A DNA stretch of 64,000 nucleotides from Ralstonia pickettii (GTDB lineage Bacteria > Pseudomonadota > Gammaproteobacteria > Burkholderiales > Burkholderiaceae). This document shows positions 10,571-20,805 of this stretch, piece by piece; positions within the stretch are counted from its first letter, which is position 1; each line of letters starts with the position of its first letter. The DNA lies in NCBI RefSeq assembly GCF_001699815.1, contig NZ_MCGB01000104.1:1-64000 (forward strand), read 5' to 3'. The notes beneath the pieces are model-generated. The model was not told the DNA's origin, did no database searches, and saw only the letters and a list, made by a program, of their open reading frames with translations. A program made the translations under genes and the position numbers.

Positions 10571-11287
10571 ATGACCGCATCTTCCCCAGCCACCGCATCG
10601 ACAACCCAGCCGGACATCGGCCGTGTGGCTGCCACCATTGGCGACCCCACCCGCATCCGCATGCTGCTGCTGTTGATGGAAGGCCGCTCGCTCACCGCCA
10701 AGGAACTCGCCTACGGCGCCGGTGTGGAGCCGGCCACGGCCAGCGCGCACTTGCGCCGGCTCGAGGCCGATGCGCTCATCACCTCGTTGTCGAGCGGACG
10801 CTACAAGTACTTCGGGCTGCGCTCTCCGGCGGTGGCGGAGATGATCGAATCGCTGCTGGTGGTCGCGCCTGAAAAACCTGCCGACCCGCGGCGCTCAGTC
10901 GTGCCTGAAAACCTGCGTGCGGCACGCCTGTGCTATGACCACCTGGCCGGGCAGCTCGGCACCGAGGTGTCGGAGAAACTCCTGTCGCGCGGCTGGCTGA
11001 CGCAGCTCGATGCAACCCACGGCGCCTACGACGTTACGCCCGAGGGCGAGCAGGCGCTGGCCGCCATCGGCGTCGATGTGAATGCGCTGCGCAACGGCCG
11101 ACGCCGCTTTGCTTACGGCTGCATGGACTGGAGCGAGCGTCGCCCGCATCTGGCAGGCGCGCTCGGGGCCGCCGTGGCGGAGCGCTGCATCGCATTGGGA
11201 TGGCTGGCGCGGCAGAAGCACTCGCGCGCACTGAGCATGACCGAAGCCGGACAGCGCGAATTGCACGCGTGGCTGCACACGGCTTAG
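10571..11287 (+). CDS. ArsR-family winged-helix transcriptional regulator
   Basis: 238 residues. An N-terminal ArsR helix-turn-helix (about 15-95: IGDPTRIRMLLLLMEG, LAYGAGVEPATASAHLRRLE) is followed by a C-terminal domain of about 130 residues that also looks winged-helix-like (LSRGWLTQL, DVTPEGEQALAAIG, LSMTEAGQRELH). It lacks the Cys pairs of metal sensors. It is transcribed away from the P450-ABM pair, so it most likely represses those genes and responds to their substrate (inference). Confidence 0.85.
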   Translation: MTASSPATASTTQPDIGRVAATIGDPTRIRMLLLLMEGRSLTAKELAYGAGVEPATASAHLRRLEADALITSLSSGRYKYFGLRSPAVAEMIESLLVVAPEKPADPRRSVVPENLRAARLCYDHLAGQLGTEVSEKLLSRGWLTQLDATHGAYDVTPEGEQALAAIGVDVNALRNGRRRFAYGCMDWSERRPHLAGALGAAVAERCIALGWLARQKHSRALSMTEAGQRELHAWLHTA

Positions 11288-11303
11288 GTTCTCCCGCCTG
11301 GCG

Positions 11304-11846
11304 TCAGTTGGCGTTGCGGATCGTCTTCACGTAGTCGCGCTGGAACACGCACATGCGCAAGGCGTTGTGATACGCGCCGTTGCTGAAGAACTCCTCGATC
11401 AGCTCGCCTTCGCGCTGGAAGCCGCATTTCTCGTATACGTGGATCGCGCGTTCGTTCACCACGTCGACGACCAAGTACAGCTTGTGCAGATTCAGCACCA
11501 TGAATGCATAGTCGACGGCCAGTCGCGTCGCGGTTGACGCATAGCCGTGACCCTGCCAGCCGGGCGCGATGATGATCTGGAATTCGCCGCGGCGGTGGAT
11601 GTAGTTCAGCTCCATCAATTCGACCAGACCCACGGCTTCGCCGGCATTGTTCTCGCAGATGAAGCGGCGCTCGCGCTGATCGTGCACGTGGCGGTCGTAG
11701 AGTTGCGAGAGTTCGGTGAAGGTTTCGTACGGTTCTTCGAACCAGTAACGCATGATCTTCGCGTCGTTGTTCAGCTCGTGCACGAAACGCAGGTCATTGC
11801 GCTCGAGCGGGCGCAGGCAAAGGTCGCGGGATTTTTCGATCACCAT
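11304..11846 (-). CDS. speG: Spermidine N1-acetyltransferase
   Basis: 180-residue GNAT protein that follows enterobacterial SpeG closely along its length: [70 protein letters not shown] (acetyl-CoA loop), YKLYLVVD-type strand and [11 protein letters not shown]. It acetylates spermidine or spermine with acetyl-CoA to relieve polyamine excess. ATG 11846 has AAGGA upstream. It stands between the ArsR gene (convergent) and the iron-uptake pair, without other polyamine genes nearby. Confidence 0.9.
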   Translation of the reverse strand: MVIEKSRDLCLRPLERNDLRFVHELNNDAKIMRYWFEEPYETFTELSQLYDRHVHDQRERRFICENNAGEAVGLVELMELNYIHRRGEFQIIIAPGWQGHGYASTATRLAVDYAFMVLNLHKLYLVVDVVNERAIHVYEKCGFQREGELIEEFFSNGAYHNALRMCVFQRDYVKTIRNAN

Positions 11847-11901
11847 GGTGTTGTCCTTGTTGTGTTGAGGCGCCCGACATCGCGTCGACGTCCCTACGTT
11901 G

Positions 11902-13044
11902 TCAGCAAGGACGTGTCGCTGCGGATGCGTGTTTGCGCTGCGGTTGCGCGCGTCGGCGCCGATCCAGATACAGCCACCACCCTGTTGCTGCAAATACCGG
12001 CAGCATTAATGCTCCGATCAACACTAGCACGACGCCGATCGGGCCGAAATAGCGTCCATTGTGAAGCGGCAACATGCCTGCCAGCAGGCGTTGCATTGGC
12101 GGCTTTGCAGCGAAGGATTCGTTGCGCAGGACGGCGCCGGTAGCAGCGTCCAGCGTCAATCGGTTGAAGGCGCGGTCGTGCGGAGCATCGGCCGGCAGCC
12201 AGTTGATATCGACCTGGCCCGAGCGGGCATCGTCGATACGGAGGGTGGCCGTTCCATAGTTCGACGCGTTGTCGCGGAAAGCGTTCCACGTGCGCTCAAT
12301 TGCCGCATCTTCGAGCGGTTTTCGCGGGACTTCCACCGGTTTTGCCTTGGAGACAACCGGCATGCCGGCCAAGCGCTGCAGGCCATCGCGGTACCAGTCA
12401 TATGCCCAATACAGCCCGCTGAAGGCGGCCAGCAGATACAGCGGCAACACCAGCGTACCGATGACGGTGTGCACGTCCCACCATCGGATGCGGCCCGCAC
12501 GGCTCCATCGGATGACAAGCCAGCTTCGCCAGTTCGTGACGCGACGCGGCCAACGCAGGTACAAGCCCGACAGCGCCATCACGACGAGCCCCACCGTGCT
12601 GGCCCCCACGATCTGCTTGCCGATCTCATCAGCAAGCAGCGTTCGATGCAGCAGCTTGACGGTGGCAAAGAAGCGCTGCGCGCGCGCCTCCGGCAGCAAC
12701 GTGCCGGTGGTGGCATCGACGTAGCGCAGCTCTCCGCGGCTGCTGCCGCCGTGTTTGCCGGGCGGCCACGCATACCAGACGCGCCACGGCTGGGTGGGGT
12801 CGGACGCAGCGGTGATGAAGGTGACGGGGCGGTCCGGCATGGCAGCGCGCGCCTGCGCCGCCACTTGCGGCAGCGTCGGCGCGGGTCCGCTGCGCGCGGG
12901 CAGGGTGAGCACGCCGGGATTGAGCGCGCGCAGCAGTTCGTCTTCGTACGCCATCAGCGCGCCGGTGGCGCCAACGACGGCCAGCACCACACTGGCCGAC
13001 AACCCGATCAGCCAGTGCAAGCGGAACAGCACCGGTCGCAGCAT
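11902..13044 (-). CDS. PepSY-domain inner-membrane protein, putative siderophore-iron reductase
   Basis: 380 residues of the PepSY-TM type. The first helix is at about 10-32, followed by a periplasmic PepSY stretch, helices near 145-165 and 190-215, a second periplasmic segment and a final helix near 335-355 before a basic tail. Conserved His residues in the helices ([38 protein letters not shown]) fit a heme-binding membrane reductase. The gene starts 30 bases after the TonB-dependent receptor stop on the same strand, which supports a role in reducing or releasing imported ferric siderophore. Confidence 0.85.
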   Translation of the reverse strand: MLRPVLFRLHWLIGLSASVVLAVVGATGALMAYEDELLRALNPGVLTLPARSGPAPTLPQVAAQARAAMPDRPVTFITAASDPTQPWRVWYAWPPGKHGGSSRGELRYVDATTGTLLPEARAQRFFATVKLLHRTLLADEIGKQIVGASTVGLVVMALSGLYLRWPRRVTNWRSWLVIRWSRAGRIRWWDVHTVIGTLVLPLYLLAAFSGLYWAYDWYRDGLQRLAGMPVVSKAKPVEVPRKPLEDAAIERTWNAFRDNASNYGTATLRIDDARSGQVDINWLPADAPHDRAFNRLTLDAATGAVLRNESFAAKPPMQRLLAGMLPLHNGRYFGPIGVVLVLIGALMLPVFAATGWWLYLDRRRRAQPQRKHASAATRPC

Positions 13045-13074
13045 CGCCCGTTCGCCCGTTCGCCTGTTCGACGC

Positions 13075-15195
13075 TTACATCTTGTAGCGCACGCCCAGCA
13101 GCGCCATGCGCGGGGCACCGGGCATGTTGTAGTTCTCGGCGGCGCCGTGAGCCGACACGTAGTACGCGCGGTTGAACAGGTTCTGCAGGTTCAGCGTGAC
13201 ATCAAGGTGCTTGCTGCGATAACCGGCACCCAGGTCGACGGTCATGTAGCCGGGCAGCGTCGTCAGGTTGTACTGCGATGCGTAACGCGCACCTTCCGCA
13301 CGCACGCCGCCGGCCACGTAGAAGCCGTTCGGCAGGTCGTGCTTCAGCCATACCGAGCCGCTGTGCCGCGGCGTCAGCGACGGCTGGTTGCCGTTGACCG
13401 CCACGCCACCGCTGCGGTCGTTCGGGTTTTCCAGGCGACCGTTCAGATAGGCATAGCTCGCCATCAGCGACCAGGTTTTCACGATCTCGCCAGTGAACGA
13501 CAACTCCAGGCCGCGCGTGCGCTGGGTGCCGATGGGCACGCCCAGCAGCGTGACCGGATCCGCCGCCGTCAGGTTGGTCTGCTTCATGTCGAACAGCGCG
13601 GCCGTGACACTCGCGCCGGCCGAGAGGTCGTACTTGGCGCCGATCTCGTAGTTCGTGGTCGATTGCGGAGCCAGTGCGCCGCTGTTCGGGAAGAACGTGA
13701 AGCTATCGGCCAGCGGCTGGAACGAGCGGCTGTACGACGCGTACAGTGAGAGCGGCTCGACCGGGTGATACACAACGCCGAAGCGCGGGCTGACCGGCTT
13801 GTCCGTGCGTGACAGATCGACATTGCGCGGGGTCAGGTCGTCGCGGCTCTGCTTGAGGATTTCGTAGCGCAGGCCGGCGAGCACCGTCCATTGCGGCGAA
13901 AACTTGATCAAGTCCTGCACGTACGCCGCATACGTCTCGTTGTGCGAGAGGCCGTAGTTGGTCGGCACCGCGTTGCCGGGTACGGTCGGCAACACTTGCA
14001 GCGTCGGGTTGAACAGGTTGTAGGTCGTGCTGCCCGGCGCGGCGGCCACACGGTCGCTCTTGTCCTGGTAGCCCAGCTCGATGCCGTACAGCAGCGTGTG
14101 TTGGATGCCCCAGGTCTCGGCCTTCTGCGTCAGCTCGTTCTGCCACAGCGTGCCGCGGTCGCTGCGGTTGCGCTGGTTGACGGCAAGCGTGACGGTCGGG
14201 ATTGGCCCATCGGTGACGCGGCTGACTGTCGTGTAGTTGTTGCGGCCCAGCGAGTATTCGTAATTGCGCACCACGCTGTGGAACGACCATTTGTCGTTGA
14301 AGCGATGGTCCAGCGTGCCGGTCACGCTCTTGACGGTGGACTCCACATTGCCGGCGCCCGCATCGGCCGAGCCATAGCGCGTGCCGATGGGCACATCCAC
14401 GGGGCGGCCGTGGTACGACGGCACGCCCTGGTCAGCGATGCGCTTGTCGTGCAGGTAATCGAACTGCACGGTCAGTTTGGTATCGGGCGCCAGGTTGAAC
14501 AGGAACGACGGCGAGATCGCCTGGCGGCGCAGGAAGTAGTCGTTGCGGAAACCACCCGAATCTTCAACCGCGCCGGTAATGCGCGCGCGGATGGCGTCGT
14601 CGTTGATGGACGTGTTCAGGTCGAACTCGGCGCGTTTCTGGCGCTCCGTGCCGACCACCACGCCCACCTCGGCCAGTGGCGTGGCCAGCGGTTTCTTGGT
14701 CACGCGATTGATGATGCCGCCGGACGAACCGCGCCCATACAGCACGGCCGCCGGGCCCTTCAACACTTCAATGTGGTCGATGTTGGACAGGTCGCGGAAG
14801 TAGAGCGAATCATCGCGCAGGCCGTCGACGTATTGGTCATTGATCGACGAGAAACCGCGAATGGTCACCTGATCGCGCTGCGCATCGCCCAGCGAGGCCG
14901 ACACGCCCGGCACGTTGCGCAGCGTGTCATTGATCGACAGCGCGCCCTGATCCTGGATCACCGCACGCGGCACGACGTTCACCGATTGCGGAATCTCGCG
15001 CAGCGGCACGGGAATCTTCGTGGCTGTGTTGGCGATGGGCGTGTCGTAGCTCGTGCTGCTGCGCGCACCCTTGACCGTGGAAGTCGGCAACGTGCCAGCG
15101 TCGGCTGCAGCAACGGTGTCGGCGGCACTTGCCACTTGAGCAAAGGGCAGCGTTCCAAGGACGGCCAGAGACAGGCACAAACGTTTCGGCGGCAT
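13075..15195 (-). CDS. TonB-dependent ferric-siderophore receptor
   Basis: 706-residue outer-membrane receptor. Signal peptide 1-24 (ASA-AD). The plug domain (about 55-165) carries IPQSVNVVPRAVIQDQG, RGFSSINDQYVDGLRDD and VLKGPAAVLYGRGSSGGIINRVTKKP, the signature of hydroxamate-type receptors such as FhuA/FhuE/FoxA. A 22-strand barrel extends to the end. The C-terminus ends VRYKM rather than the usual Phe. No N-terminal signalling (STN) domain is present, so it is not a transducer. A Fur-like box lies 76 bases upstream of the start, and the PepSY gene follows in the same operon. Confidence 0.93.
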   Translation of the reverse strand: MPPKRLCLSLAVLGTLPFAQVASAADTVAAADAGTLPTSTVKGARSSTSYDTPIANTATKIPVPLREIPQSVNVVPRAVIQDQGALSINDTLRNVPGVSASLGDAQRDQVTIRGFSSINDQYVDGLRDDSLYFRDLSNIDHIEVLKGPAAVLYGRGSSGGIINRVTKKPLATPLAEVGVVVGTERQKRAEFDLNTSINDDAIRARITGAVEDSGGFRNDYFLRRQAISPSFLFNLAPDTKLTVQFDYLHDKRIADQGVPSYHGRPVDVPIGTRYGSADAGAGNVESTVKSVTGTLDHRFNDKWSFHSVVRNYEYSLGRNNYTTVSRVTDGPIPTVTLAVNQRNRSDRGTLWQNELTQKAETWGIQHTLLYGIELGYQDKSDRVAAAPGSTTYNLFNPTLQVLPTVPGNAVPTNYGLSHNETYAAYVQDLIKFSPQWTVLAGLRYEILKQSRDDLTPRNVDLSRTDKPVSPRFGVVYHPVEPLSLYASYSRSFQPLADSFTFFPNSGALAPQSTTNYEIGAKYDLSAGASVTAALFDMKQTNLTAADPVTLLGVPIGTQRTRGLELSFTGEIVKTWSLMASYAYLNGRLENPNDRSGGVAVNGNQPSLTPRHSGSVWLKHDLPNGFYVAGGVRAEGARYASQYNLTTLPGYMTVDLGAGYRSKHLDVTLNLQNLFNRAYYVSAHGAAENYNMPGAPRMALLGVRYKM

Positions 15196-15267
15196 TGCAG
15201 TTCCCGTAAAGTAAAAAGTGGAGCGCGACTCCCTCCCCCGAGGTTGGCGCCTTCAGAATGTGAAGGC

Positions 15268-15291
15268 GCAGATAATAATGAGAACAATTCC
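15268..15291 (-). promoter_or_regulatory. Fur-box-like operator upstream of the TonB receptor
   Basis: The bases from 15271 (GATAATAATGAGAACAATT) match about 12 of 19 positions of the classical GATAATGATAATCATTATC Fur box. It lies in an AT-rich island in otherwise GC-rich DNA, 76 bases before the receptor ATG. The match is imperfect but the context fits iron repression. Confidence 0.5.
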
Positions 15292-15460
15292 TATTTACAA
15301 GAAAGTAAAGGCGTATTTTTGACAATGGCAACGTTTGTTAGGCGGGAATAGGGCAATTTTTCCATGTCCTGCCCCGAAATTCTGGGCACCAAGTTGCGCC
15401 GTCATCGTCTTATTCGCTTGTTTTCTGCCATTTTTTTACATGCCGCATTCATCACATCTG

Positions 15461-16537
15461 ATGCCATTGAGCGCCGCTTTGGTCGGCTACGGTTATGCCG
15501 GCAAGCGCTTTCACGCCGCGTTGATCGACGCCACGCCAGGGCTGCGTTTGCAGGTCATCGGCTCCAATCGACCGGAGGCGGTGCGCGCGGATCGGCCAAA
15601 CGCGGTGATCTGCACGCCAGAAGCGGCGGCAACGCATGCGGACGTCGACCTCGTCGTCATTGCCGCACCCAACGACCGCCATGCGCCGTTGGCAGAAGCG
15701 GCGTTGCGAGCGGGCAAGCATGTCGTCGTGGACAAGCCGTTCACCGTCACGCTCGCAGAAGCGCGGCATCTGGCGCGGGTGGCGCGCGACGCGGGGCGCG
15801 TGCTGTCGGTGTTTCAGAACCGGCGCTGGGACAGCGATTTCCTCGCCGTGCAAGCCGCGATCGGAGGCGGCACCCTTGGCGAAGTCATGCACGTCGAGGC
15901 GCATTTCGACCGGTATCGACCGCAGGTGCGTGCGCGCTGGCGCGAGCAAGCGGGGCAGGGCACGGGCATCTGGTTTGATCTGGGCCCGCACCTGATCGAC
16001 CAGGCGCTGCAACTGCTTGGGCTGCCCGATGCGGTGAGCGCCTCGTTTGCACGCCAGCGGCCGGGCGCCGAAACGCCGGACTGGGCGCATGTCGTGTTGG
16101 ACGTGGGGGAGCGCCGAGCCGTCCTTCACGCGAGCATGCTGGTGGCGGGCGGATCCCCGCGCTGGATCGTCCACGGCACGCGCGGTTCGTTCGTCAAACG
16201 CCGGATGGATCAGCAGGAAGCGCAACTGCTCGCCGGCATGCAACCCGGCGCGCAAGGCTGGGGCGTGGACGATGACGCCGGCCTTTTCATCGATGGCGCA
16301 ACATCCTCCGAAAACCGCATCGCAACGCCCGCTGGCGATCAGCGCGCCTACTACGCCGCTGTGCGCGACGCCATCTTTGGTCAGCGCACAAACCCTGTGC
16401 CGCCCGTGCAAGCCGTGGCCGTCATGGCCGTGCTCGAAGCCGCCGTGGCTGCCGCCGAAACCGGCACGGCAGTCGTGCCGGACCTGACCGATGCCGAACG
16501 TGCAGATTGGCTGGCTGCGCGGGAGACCGCCTCGTGA
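15461..16537 (+). CDS. Gfo/Idh/MocA-family oxidoreductase, YdgJ-like
   Basis: About 358 residues, clearly related to Escherichia coli YdgJ: ALVGYGYAGKRFHAALI at the Rossmann start, GKHVVVDKPFTVTLAEAR (active-site Lys), RVLSVFQNRRWDSDFL, and GIWFDLGPHLIDQALQLLGLP. The reaction of the family is uncertain. ATG 15461 begins directly at the Rossmann strand; ATG 15440 is also possible, and neither has a clear ribosome binding site. The stop overlaps the GTG start of the antiporter gene, so the two are translationally coupled. Confidence 0.85.
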   Translation: MPLSAALVGYGYAGKRFHAALIDATPGLRLQVIGSNRPEAVRADRPNAVICTPEAAATHADVDLVVIAAPNDRHAPLAEAALRAGKHVVVDKPFTVTLAEARHLARVARDAGRVLSVFQNRRWDSDFLAVQAAIGGGTLGEVMHVEAHFDRYRPQVRARWREQAGQGTGIWFDLGPHLIDQALQLLGLPDAVSASFARQRPGAETPDWAHVVLDVGERRAVLHASMLVAGGSPRWIVHGTRGSFVKRRMDQQEAQLLAGMQPGAQGWGVDDDAGLFIDGATSSENRIATPAGDQRAYYAAVRDAIFGQRTNPVPPVQAVAVMAVLEAAVAAAETGTAVVPDLTDAERADWLAARETAS

Positions 16538-18645
16538 ACGGCGTCGTCATCCTGTTGCTGGTGGCGGGCGGTCTGCTCGCGGTGGTGGCGCTGGTGCAGA
16601 TGCTGGCCTCGCGGCTGACGTTGCCCGAGTCGACCTTGCTGGCGCTGGCGGGCATCGGCATCGGCGGCGCCTATGTGATCTTGCGGAACAGCGCGCCTGC
16701 CTTTGCGACCACGTTCTTCGCGCCGCTCGTCGATCCGAGTTGGCCGGCAGAGGCCTACCTGTGGCTGTTCCTGCCGCCGCTGTTGTTTCAGGCGGCGCTG
16801 TCGGTCGATGTGCGCAGCATGGCGCCGGACGCCGCGCCGATCCTGATGCTGGCCATCGTGGCCGTGGTGGTCGCCACGGGTGTGATCGGGCTTGCAGCGG
16901 CCGCCGTCACGCCGTTCGGCATCGTCACGTGCCTGCTGCTCGGCGCGATGATTGCCACGACCGATCCGTCCGCCGTGATTGCGGTGTTTCGCGACGTGGG
17001 CGCACCGGCGCGGCTGATCCGCCTGGTGGAGGGCGAGGCGCTGCTGAACGATGCGGCTGCCATTGCGATCATGGGCGTGCTGCTTGCCATGCTGACGGGG
17101 CACGGCGGTGACGCCACCGTCGGCACCGGTCTGCGTGAACTGGCCAGGGCGTTCGGTGGCGGCGTGGTGTTCGGGTTGATTGCCGGGCGCATCGCCGCAT
17201 TCCTGCTGCCGGCTCTGCGCGGCATTGCTCAGGCCGAAGCCGCGTGGACGCTGGCGCTGCCGTATCCGCTGTATCTCGTGGCGGAAAACATGCTGGGCGT
17301 GTCGGGCGTGGTGTCGGTGGTCTGCGCGGGACTGGTGATCGGCGCGCTGGGACGCACGCGCCTGACGCCGCGCAACTGGTCGCACCTGCAACTGATTTGG
17401 GAGCAGATTGCGGCGCTGGCTGGAGCGGTCGTCTTTCTGTTGGCTGCGGTGCGCGTGCCGGAACTGCTGCACGGCGCGGTGTGGAAAGACGCGCTGTGGC
17501 TCGCGGTGATCGTGCTGGCTGCACTGGCGGCGCGCCTTGCCGTGCTGTTTGGCCTGTTGCCCGCGATGGCGTGGCTCAAGCTCTCCGCGCCGGTCAGCCA
17601 TGCCTACAAACTGGCGATTGCATGGGGCGGCCTGCGTGGTGCCGTCACACTGGTGCTGGCGCTGGGGGTGGCCGAGAACCAGGCCGTACACGCGGCCGAT
17701 CGTCATTTTGTGACCATCCTCGCCACCGGCTTTGTGCTGGTCAGCGTGCTCTTCAACGGCGCCACGCTGCGCTGGGTGATGCGGTGGCTGGGGCTCGATC
17801 AGTTGTCGCCGCAAGAGCAGGCACTGCAAGGGCAGGCGCTGAACATGTCGACGGAGGAAGTGGAATCGACCATGCGCCGCATCGGCGGGCACTTCCATTT
17901 CACGTCGGGCGCGACCGATCGGGCAGCGGAGGTGTATCGGCGGGAGGTCGCGGCCGGCGCGCTCGAACTGAACCTTGAGGAAGCGCTGTCCGAACGCGAA
18001 CGCCTGACCATCGGCCTGGTTTCGCTCGCCACGCGTGAGCGCGAGTTGATTCCCGAATATGGCAACGGCCTCGTCTCGATCCGCAACCTCGACGCGATGA
18101 TGCGAAACACCGCCGACATGATCGACGCGGCCCGCACGGAGGGGCGCCTGGGCTACAAGCGCGCTTCGCGGCGCATCCTGGCCAAGCACGCCGGCTACCG
18201 GTTCGCGGTCTGGCTGCATCGTGTGGCGCATATCGATCGCCCGCTGGCCAATGCGCTGGCCGACCGCTTTGAATTGCTCATTTGCCGCCAGACGGTGCTC
18301 GAACGCTTGCGCGCGTACAACCGTGCATCGCTGCAACCCGTGCTGGGTGAGCGCATGGCAGACTTGCTCGATGGCGTGTTGATCACCCGGATCGAGGCGG
18401 CCGAAGAGGGCCTGGCAGAGTTGCGCGAGAAGTTTGGCGGCTACAGCGCTGCGTTGGAGAAGCGTCTGCTGGTGCTGTTTGCGCTGTACATCGGCCAGAG
18501 CAAAATCGACACGATGCTGGCTGAAACCGTGATCTCGAAAGAGGTCTACAAGCAGATCAGCTCGGTGATCCGCCGTGCCTGGACGGCCGCGCTGCCGCGG
18601 CCGCCGCTGTCGACTGCGCTGCGTATGCCGGCCGCGCCGGAGTAG
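16534..18645 (+). CDS. CPA1-family Na+/H+ antiporter with C-terminal cytosolic domain
   Basis: 703 residues. About twelve hydrophobic helices occupy residues 1-425, with the CPA1 motifs TTDPSAVIAVFRDVGAP and EGEALLNDAAAIAIMG (the Asn-Asp pair that binds the cation). A roughly 280-residue, largely helical cytoplasmic tail follows and probably regulates transport. The start is the GTG at 16534, which shares the bases GTGA with the stop of the upstream oxidoreductase; it has no separate ribosome binding site. It exchanges protons for Na+ or K+ and helps pH and salt homeostasis. Confidence 0.88.
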   Translation: MNGVVILLLVAGGLLAVVALVQMLASRLTLPESTLLALAGIGIGGAYVILRNSAPAFATTFFAPLVDPSWPAEAYLWLFLPPLLFQAALSVDVRSMAPDAAPILMLAIVAVVVATGVIGLAAAAVTPFGIVTCLLLGAMIATTDPSAVIAVFRDVGAPARLIRLVEGEALLNDAAAIAIMGVLLAMLTGHGGDATVGTGLRELARAFGGGVVFGLIAGRIAAFLLPALRGIAQAEAAWTLALPYPLYLVAENMLGVSGVVSVVCAGLVIGALGRTRLTPRNWSHLQLIWEQIAALAGAVVFLLAAVRVPELLHGAVWKDALWLAVIVLAALAARLAVLFGLLPAMAWLKLSAPVSHAYKLAIAWGGLRGAVTLVLALGVAENQAVHAADRHFVTILATGFVLVSVLFNGATLRWVMRWLGLDQLSPQEQALQGQALNMSTEEVESTMRRIGGHFHFTSGATDRAAEVYRREVAAGALELNLEEALSERERLTIGLVSLATRERELIPEYGNGLVSIRNLDAMMRNTADMIDAARTEGRLGYKRASRRILAKHAGYRFAVWLHRVAHIDRPLANALADRFELLICRQTVLERLRAYNRASLQPVLGERMADLLDGVLITRIEAAEEGLAELREKFGGYSAALEKRLLVLFALYIGQSKIDTMLAETVISKEVYKQISSVIRRAWTAALPRPPLSTALRMPAAPE

Positions 18646-18672
18646 TCCGGCCCTGAGCGACGCAGCGGTGGC

Positions 18673-19935
18673 TCAAAGCCTCTTGTCTTCCCGCTCCACG
18701 CCCGGATGGCGGTGGATGTCATGCGTGATGAAGCCCGTGTCGTTATCGGGCATCTCAAGCCACTCCGGGTGCGAGAGCGATTCGCGAATATCCGCCAGGC
18801 CCGAGGCCCAGTGGTCGCGCATGGTCGATGGACCGAACTGGATGTCCTTGCCCGGCCCTTCGTGTTCCTTGGCAGCGTAGATGAGGTGGAAGACGTTGTA
18901 GCGCTTGGTACAGGCCATCTCCTGCGCGTGCTTGTACCACTGGGTGCGCTCAAACTCTTTAGGCGGCAGGTGGTCGAGCAGCTTGCGTATTAGCCGGCGC
19001 GTGGATTGCGAACGTTCCATCCAGTCGGTGGTAAGCCGCGTGCGGCTGGAGTACTGCAAGTCCTTCTGCCGGCTGGCCACGCCGATCATCGTATTGGGCA
19101 CCGGGCCCAGTGCGCTCCAGAGGTCCACCTGGAACACCAGCGTGTCGCGGCGCGGCTTGGAGCCCAGCACATACGACAGTGGCGTGTTGGAGACGACACC
19201 GCCATCCCAGTAATACTCGCCGTCGATCAGCACGGGAGGGAAGCCCGGCGGCAGCGCGCCGGATGCCATGAAGTGCTCCGCGCGCAGTCGGCGCTCGGTG
19301 TTGTCAAACGCTTCCAGATTGCCGGTGCGGACGTTCACAGCCCCCACCGATACGCGGATGCCACCGTCGTTGATGCGGTCGAAATCGCAAAGGCGTTCCA
19401 GCGTCGCCTTGAGCGGCGCGGTGTCGTAGTAGCTGGCTTCGAGCGGGTCGACTTCGTTGGCAGGCAATGGTGCAGGAAAGCGCGGTGTAAAAAAGCCGCG
19501 CTGGCCTTCGAGCAGCGTGTCGGCGGCCTGCATGGCGGTCAGCCATTTGCGCAGATGCGCGTTGCCGTCAAACCAGGCGTTTTCCAGGATGTCGGGCAGC
19601 GGCGGCGAGAACGTCGGCTGCGTGATGATCTGCCAGAACTCACGCAGCTTTGCTTGGCGATGCTCGGGCGCATTGCCGGCAATGATGGCCGTATTCAATG
19701 CCCCGATGGAGATGCCCGCAATCCAGTTCGGCACGATACCGGCTTCGTCCAGCCCTTCGAACACGCCGGCCTGGTACGAGCCAAGCGCGCCGCCGCCTTG
19801 CAGCACCAGCGCGATGTTCTCGTACGCCGGGAGCACGATGCGCTGCGCCGTGGTGAGCGGCGCATCGGCGGGGCGTGACGACTCTGCCGGCGTGGGCCGC
19901 TTGGTTGCGGCCACGCGTAGTTTTGGTGCGGGCAT
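18673..19935 (-). CDS. Patatin-like phospholipase / esterase
   Basis: 420 residues. Catalytic Ser-Asp dyad: oxyanion loop GGGALG (47-52), nucleophile elbow GISIG with Ser76, and DGG with Asp244. The C-terminal region after about 290 matches the DUF3734 extension seen with this subfamily. It is the last gene of the adc-bdhA-patatin operon, 31 bases after bdhA. This neighbourhood suggests action on short hydroxybutyrate esters or on lipid linked to PHB metabolism rather than a general phospholipase; the substrate is unknown. Confidence 0.88.
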   Translation of the reverse strand: MPAPKLRVAATKRPTPAESSRPADAPLTTAQRIVLPAYENIALVLQGGGALGSYQAGVFEGLDEAGIVPNWIAGISIGALNTAIIAGNAPEHRQAKLREFWQIITQPTFSPPLPDILENAWFDGNAHLRKWLTAMQAADTLLEGQRGFFTPRFPAPLPANEVDPLEASYYDTAPLKATLERLCDFDRINDGGIRVSVGAVNVRTGNLEAFDNTERRLRAEHFMASGALPPGFPPVLIDGEYYWDGGVVSNTPLSYVLGSKPRRDTLVFQVDLWSALGPVPNTMIGVASRQKDLQYSSRTRLTTDWMERSQSTRRLIRKLLDHLPPKEFERTQWYKHAQEMACTKRYNVFHLIYAAKEHEGPGKDIQFGPSTMRDHWASGLADIRESLSHPEWLEMPDNDTGFITHDIHRHPGVEREDKRL

Positions 19936-19966
19936 ATCTCCTCAACCTCCTTGCGTGTGCAGAGAC

Positions 19967-20752
19967 TTATTGCATGAACCAGCCGTGGCTCACCACGAAC
20001 GATTGGCCGGTCAGCGCGGCACTTGGGAACGTGGCCAGGAAGCGCACCGTCTCGGCCACGTCTTCCACCGTGGTGAATACGCCGTCCACGGTATCACCCA
20101 GCATGACCTTTTTCACCACGTCATCTTCGCTGATGCCGAGTTCCTTGGCTTGTTCGGGAATCTGCTTTTCGACCAGCGGCGTGCGCACGAAGCCGGGGCA
20201 CACCACGTGCGAGCGCACGTTATGCGCCGCGCCTTCCTTGGCCAGTACCTTGTTCAGGCCGAGCAGTGCATGCTTGGCCGCCACGTAGGCCGATTTGAGC
20301 GGCGAGCCCTCGTGCGAGTGCACCGAGCCCATGTAGATCACCACGCCGCCACGGTCGTCCTTGTACATGTGGCGCAGTGCGGCGCGCGTGGTCAGGAACG
20401 CGCCGTCGACGTGGATGGCCTGCATCTTCTTCCAGTCGGCAAACGAGTAGCTCACGAACGGGTTGACGATCTGGATGCCGGCATTCGAGACCAGGATGTC
20501 GACCGAGCCGAGTTCTTCGGCCACGCGGTCGATGCCGCTGTCCACGGCTTGTTCATCGGTCACGTCCATGCGCAGGCCGATCGCCTTGCCGCCTGCATCG
20601 GTGATCTCTTTGGCGACGGCCTTGGCGCCGTCTTCGTTCAAGTCAACGATGGCAATGGCCGCGCCCGAATTGGCGAGCGTGAGGGCGATCTGCTTGCCGA
20701 TGCCGCTGGCGGCACCCGTGACGACGGCGACTTTGCCTTTCAAATCAGACAT
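19967..20752 (-). CDS. bdhA: 3-hydroxybutyrate dehydrogenase
   Basis: 261-residue short-chain dehydrogenase. NAD-binding TGAASGIG (12-19), catalytic Ser143, Tyr156 and Lys160 ([12 protein letters not shown]), and [13 protein letters not shown] match bacterial D-3-hydroxybutyrate dehydrogenases, which interconvert D-3-hydroxybutyrate and acetoacetate with NAD. The length is typical. It lies 53 bases after adc in the same operon, so hydroxybutyrate released from PHB can pass to acetoacetate, which adc can decarboxylate. The start ATG at 20752 was chosen because longer versions add non-homologous sequence. Confidence 0.93.
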   Translation of the reverse strand: MSDLKGKVAVVTGAASGIGKQIALTLANSGAAIAIVDLNEDGAKAVAKEITDAGGKAIGLRMDVTDEQAVDSGIDRVAEELGSVDILVSNAGIQIVNPFVSYSFADWKKMQAIHVDGAFLTTRAALRHMYKDDRGGVVIYMGSVHSHEGSPLKSAYVAAKHALLGLNKVLAKEGAAHNVRSHVVCPGFVRTPLVEKQIPEQAKELGISEDDVVKKVMLGDTVDGVFTTVEDVAETVRFLATFPSAALTGQSFVVSHGWFMQ

Positions 20753-20805
20753 GTGTGTACTCCGGGGGTTGACGGTGACGGGATAAGAATGGCCTTGGGC
20801 AGGTG

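Noticed and set aside
15319-15350. TTGACA at 15319 as promoter for the YdgJ-like gene
   Set aside because: The -35 is perfect, but no acceptable -10 is found at 16-18 bases, so the promoter is not called.
16381-18336. Long antisense frame over the CPA1 antiporter
   Set aside because: Arg/His/Gln-rich product with no recognisable domain, and a complete antiporter on the other strand.
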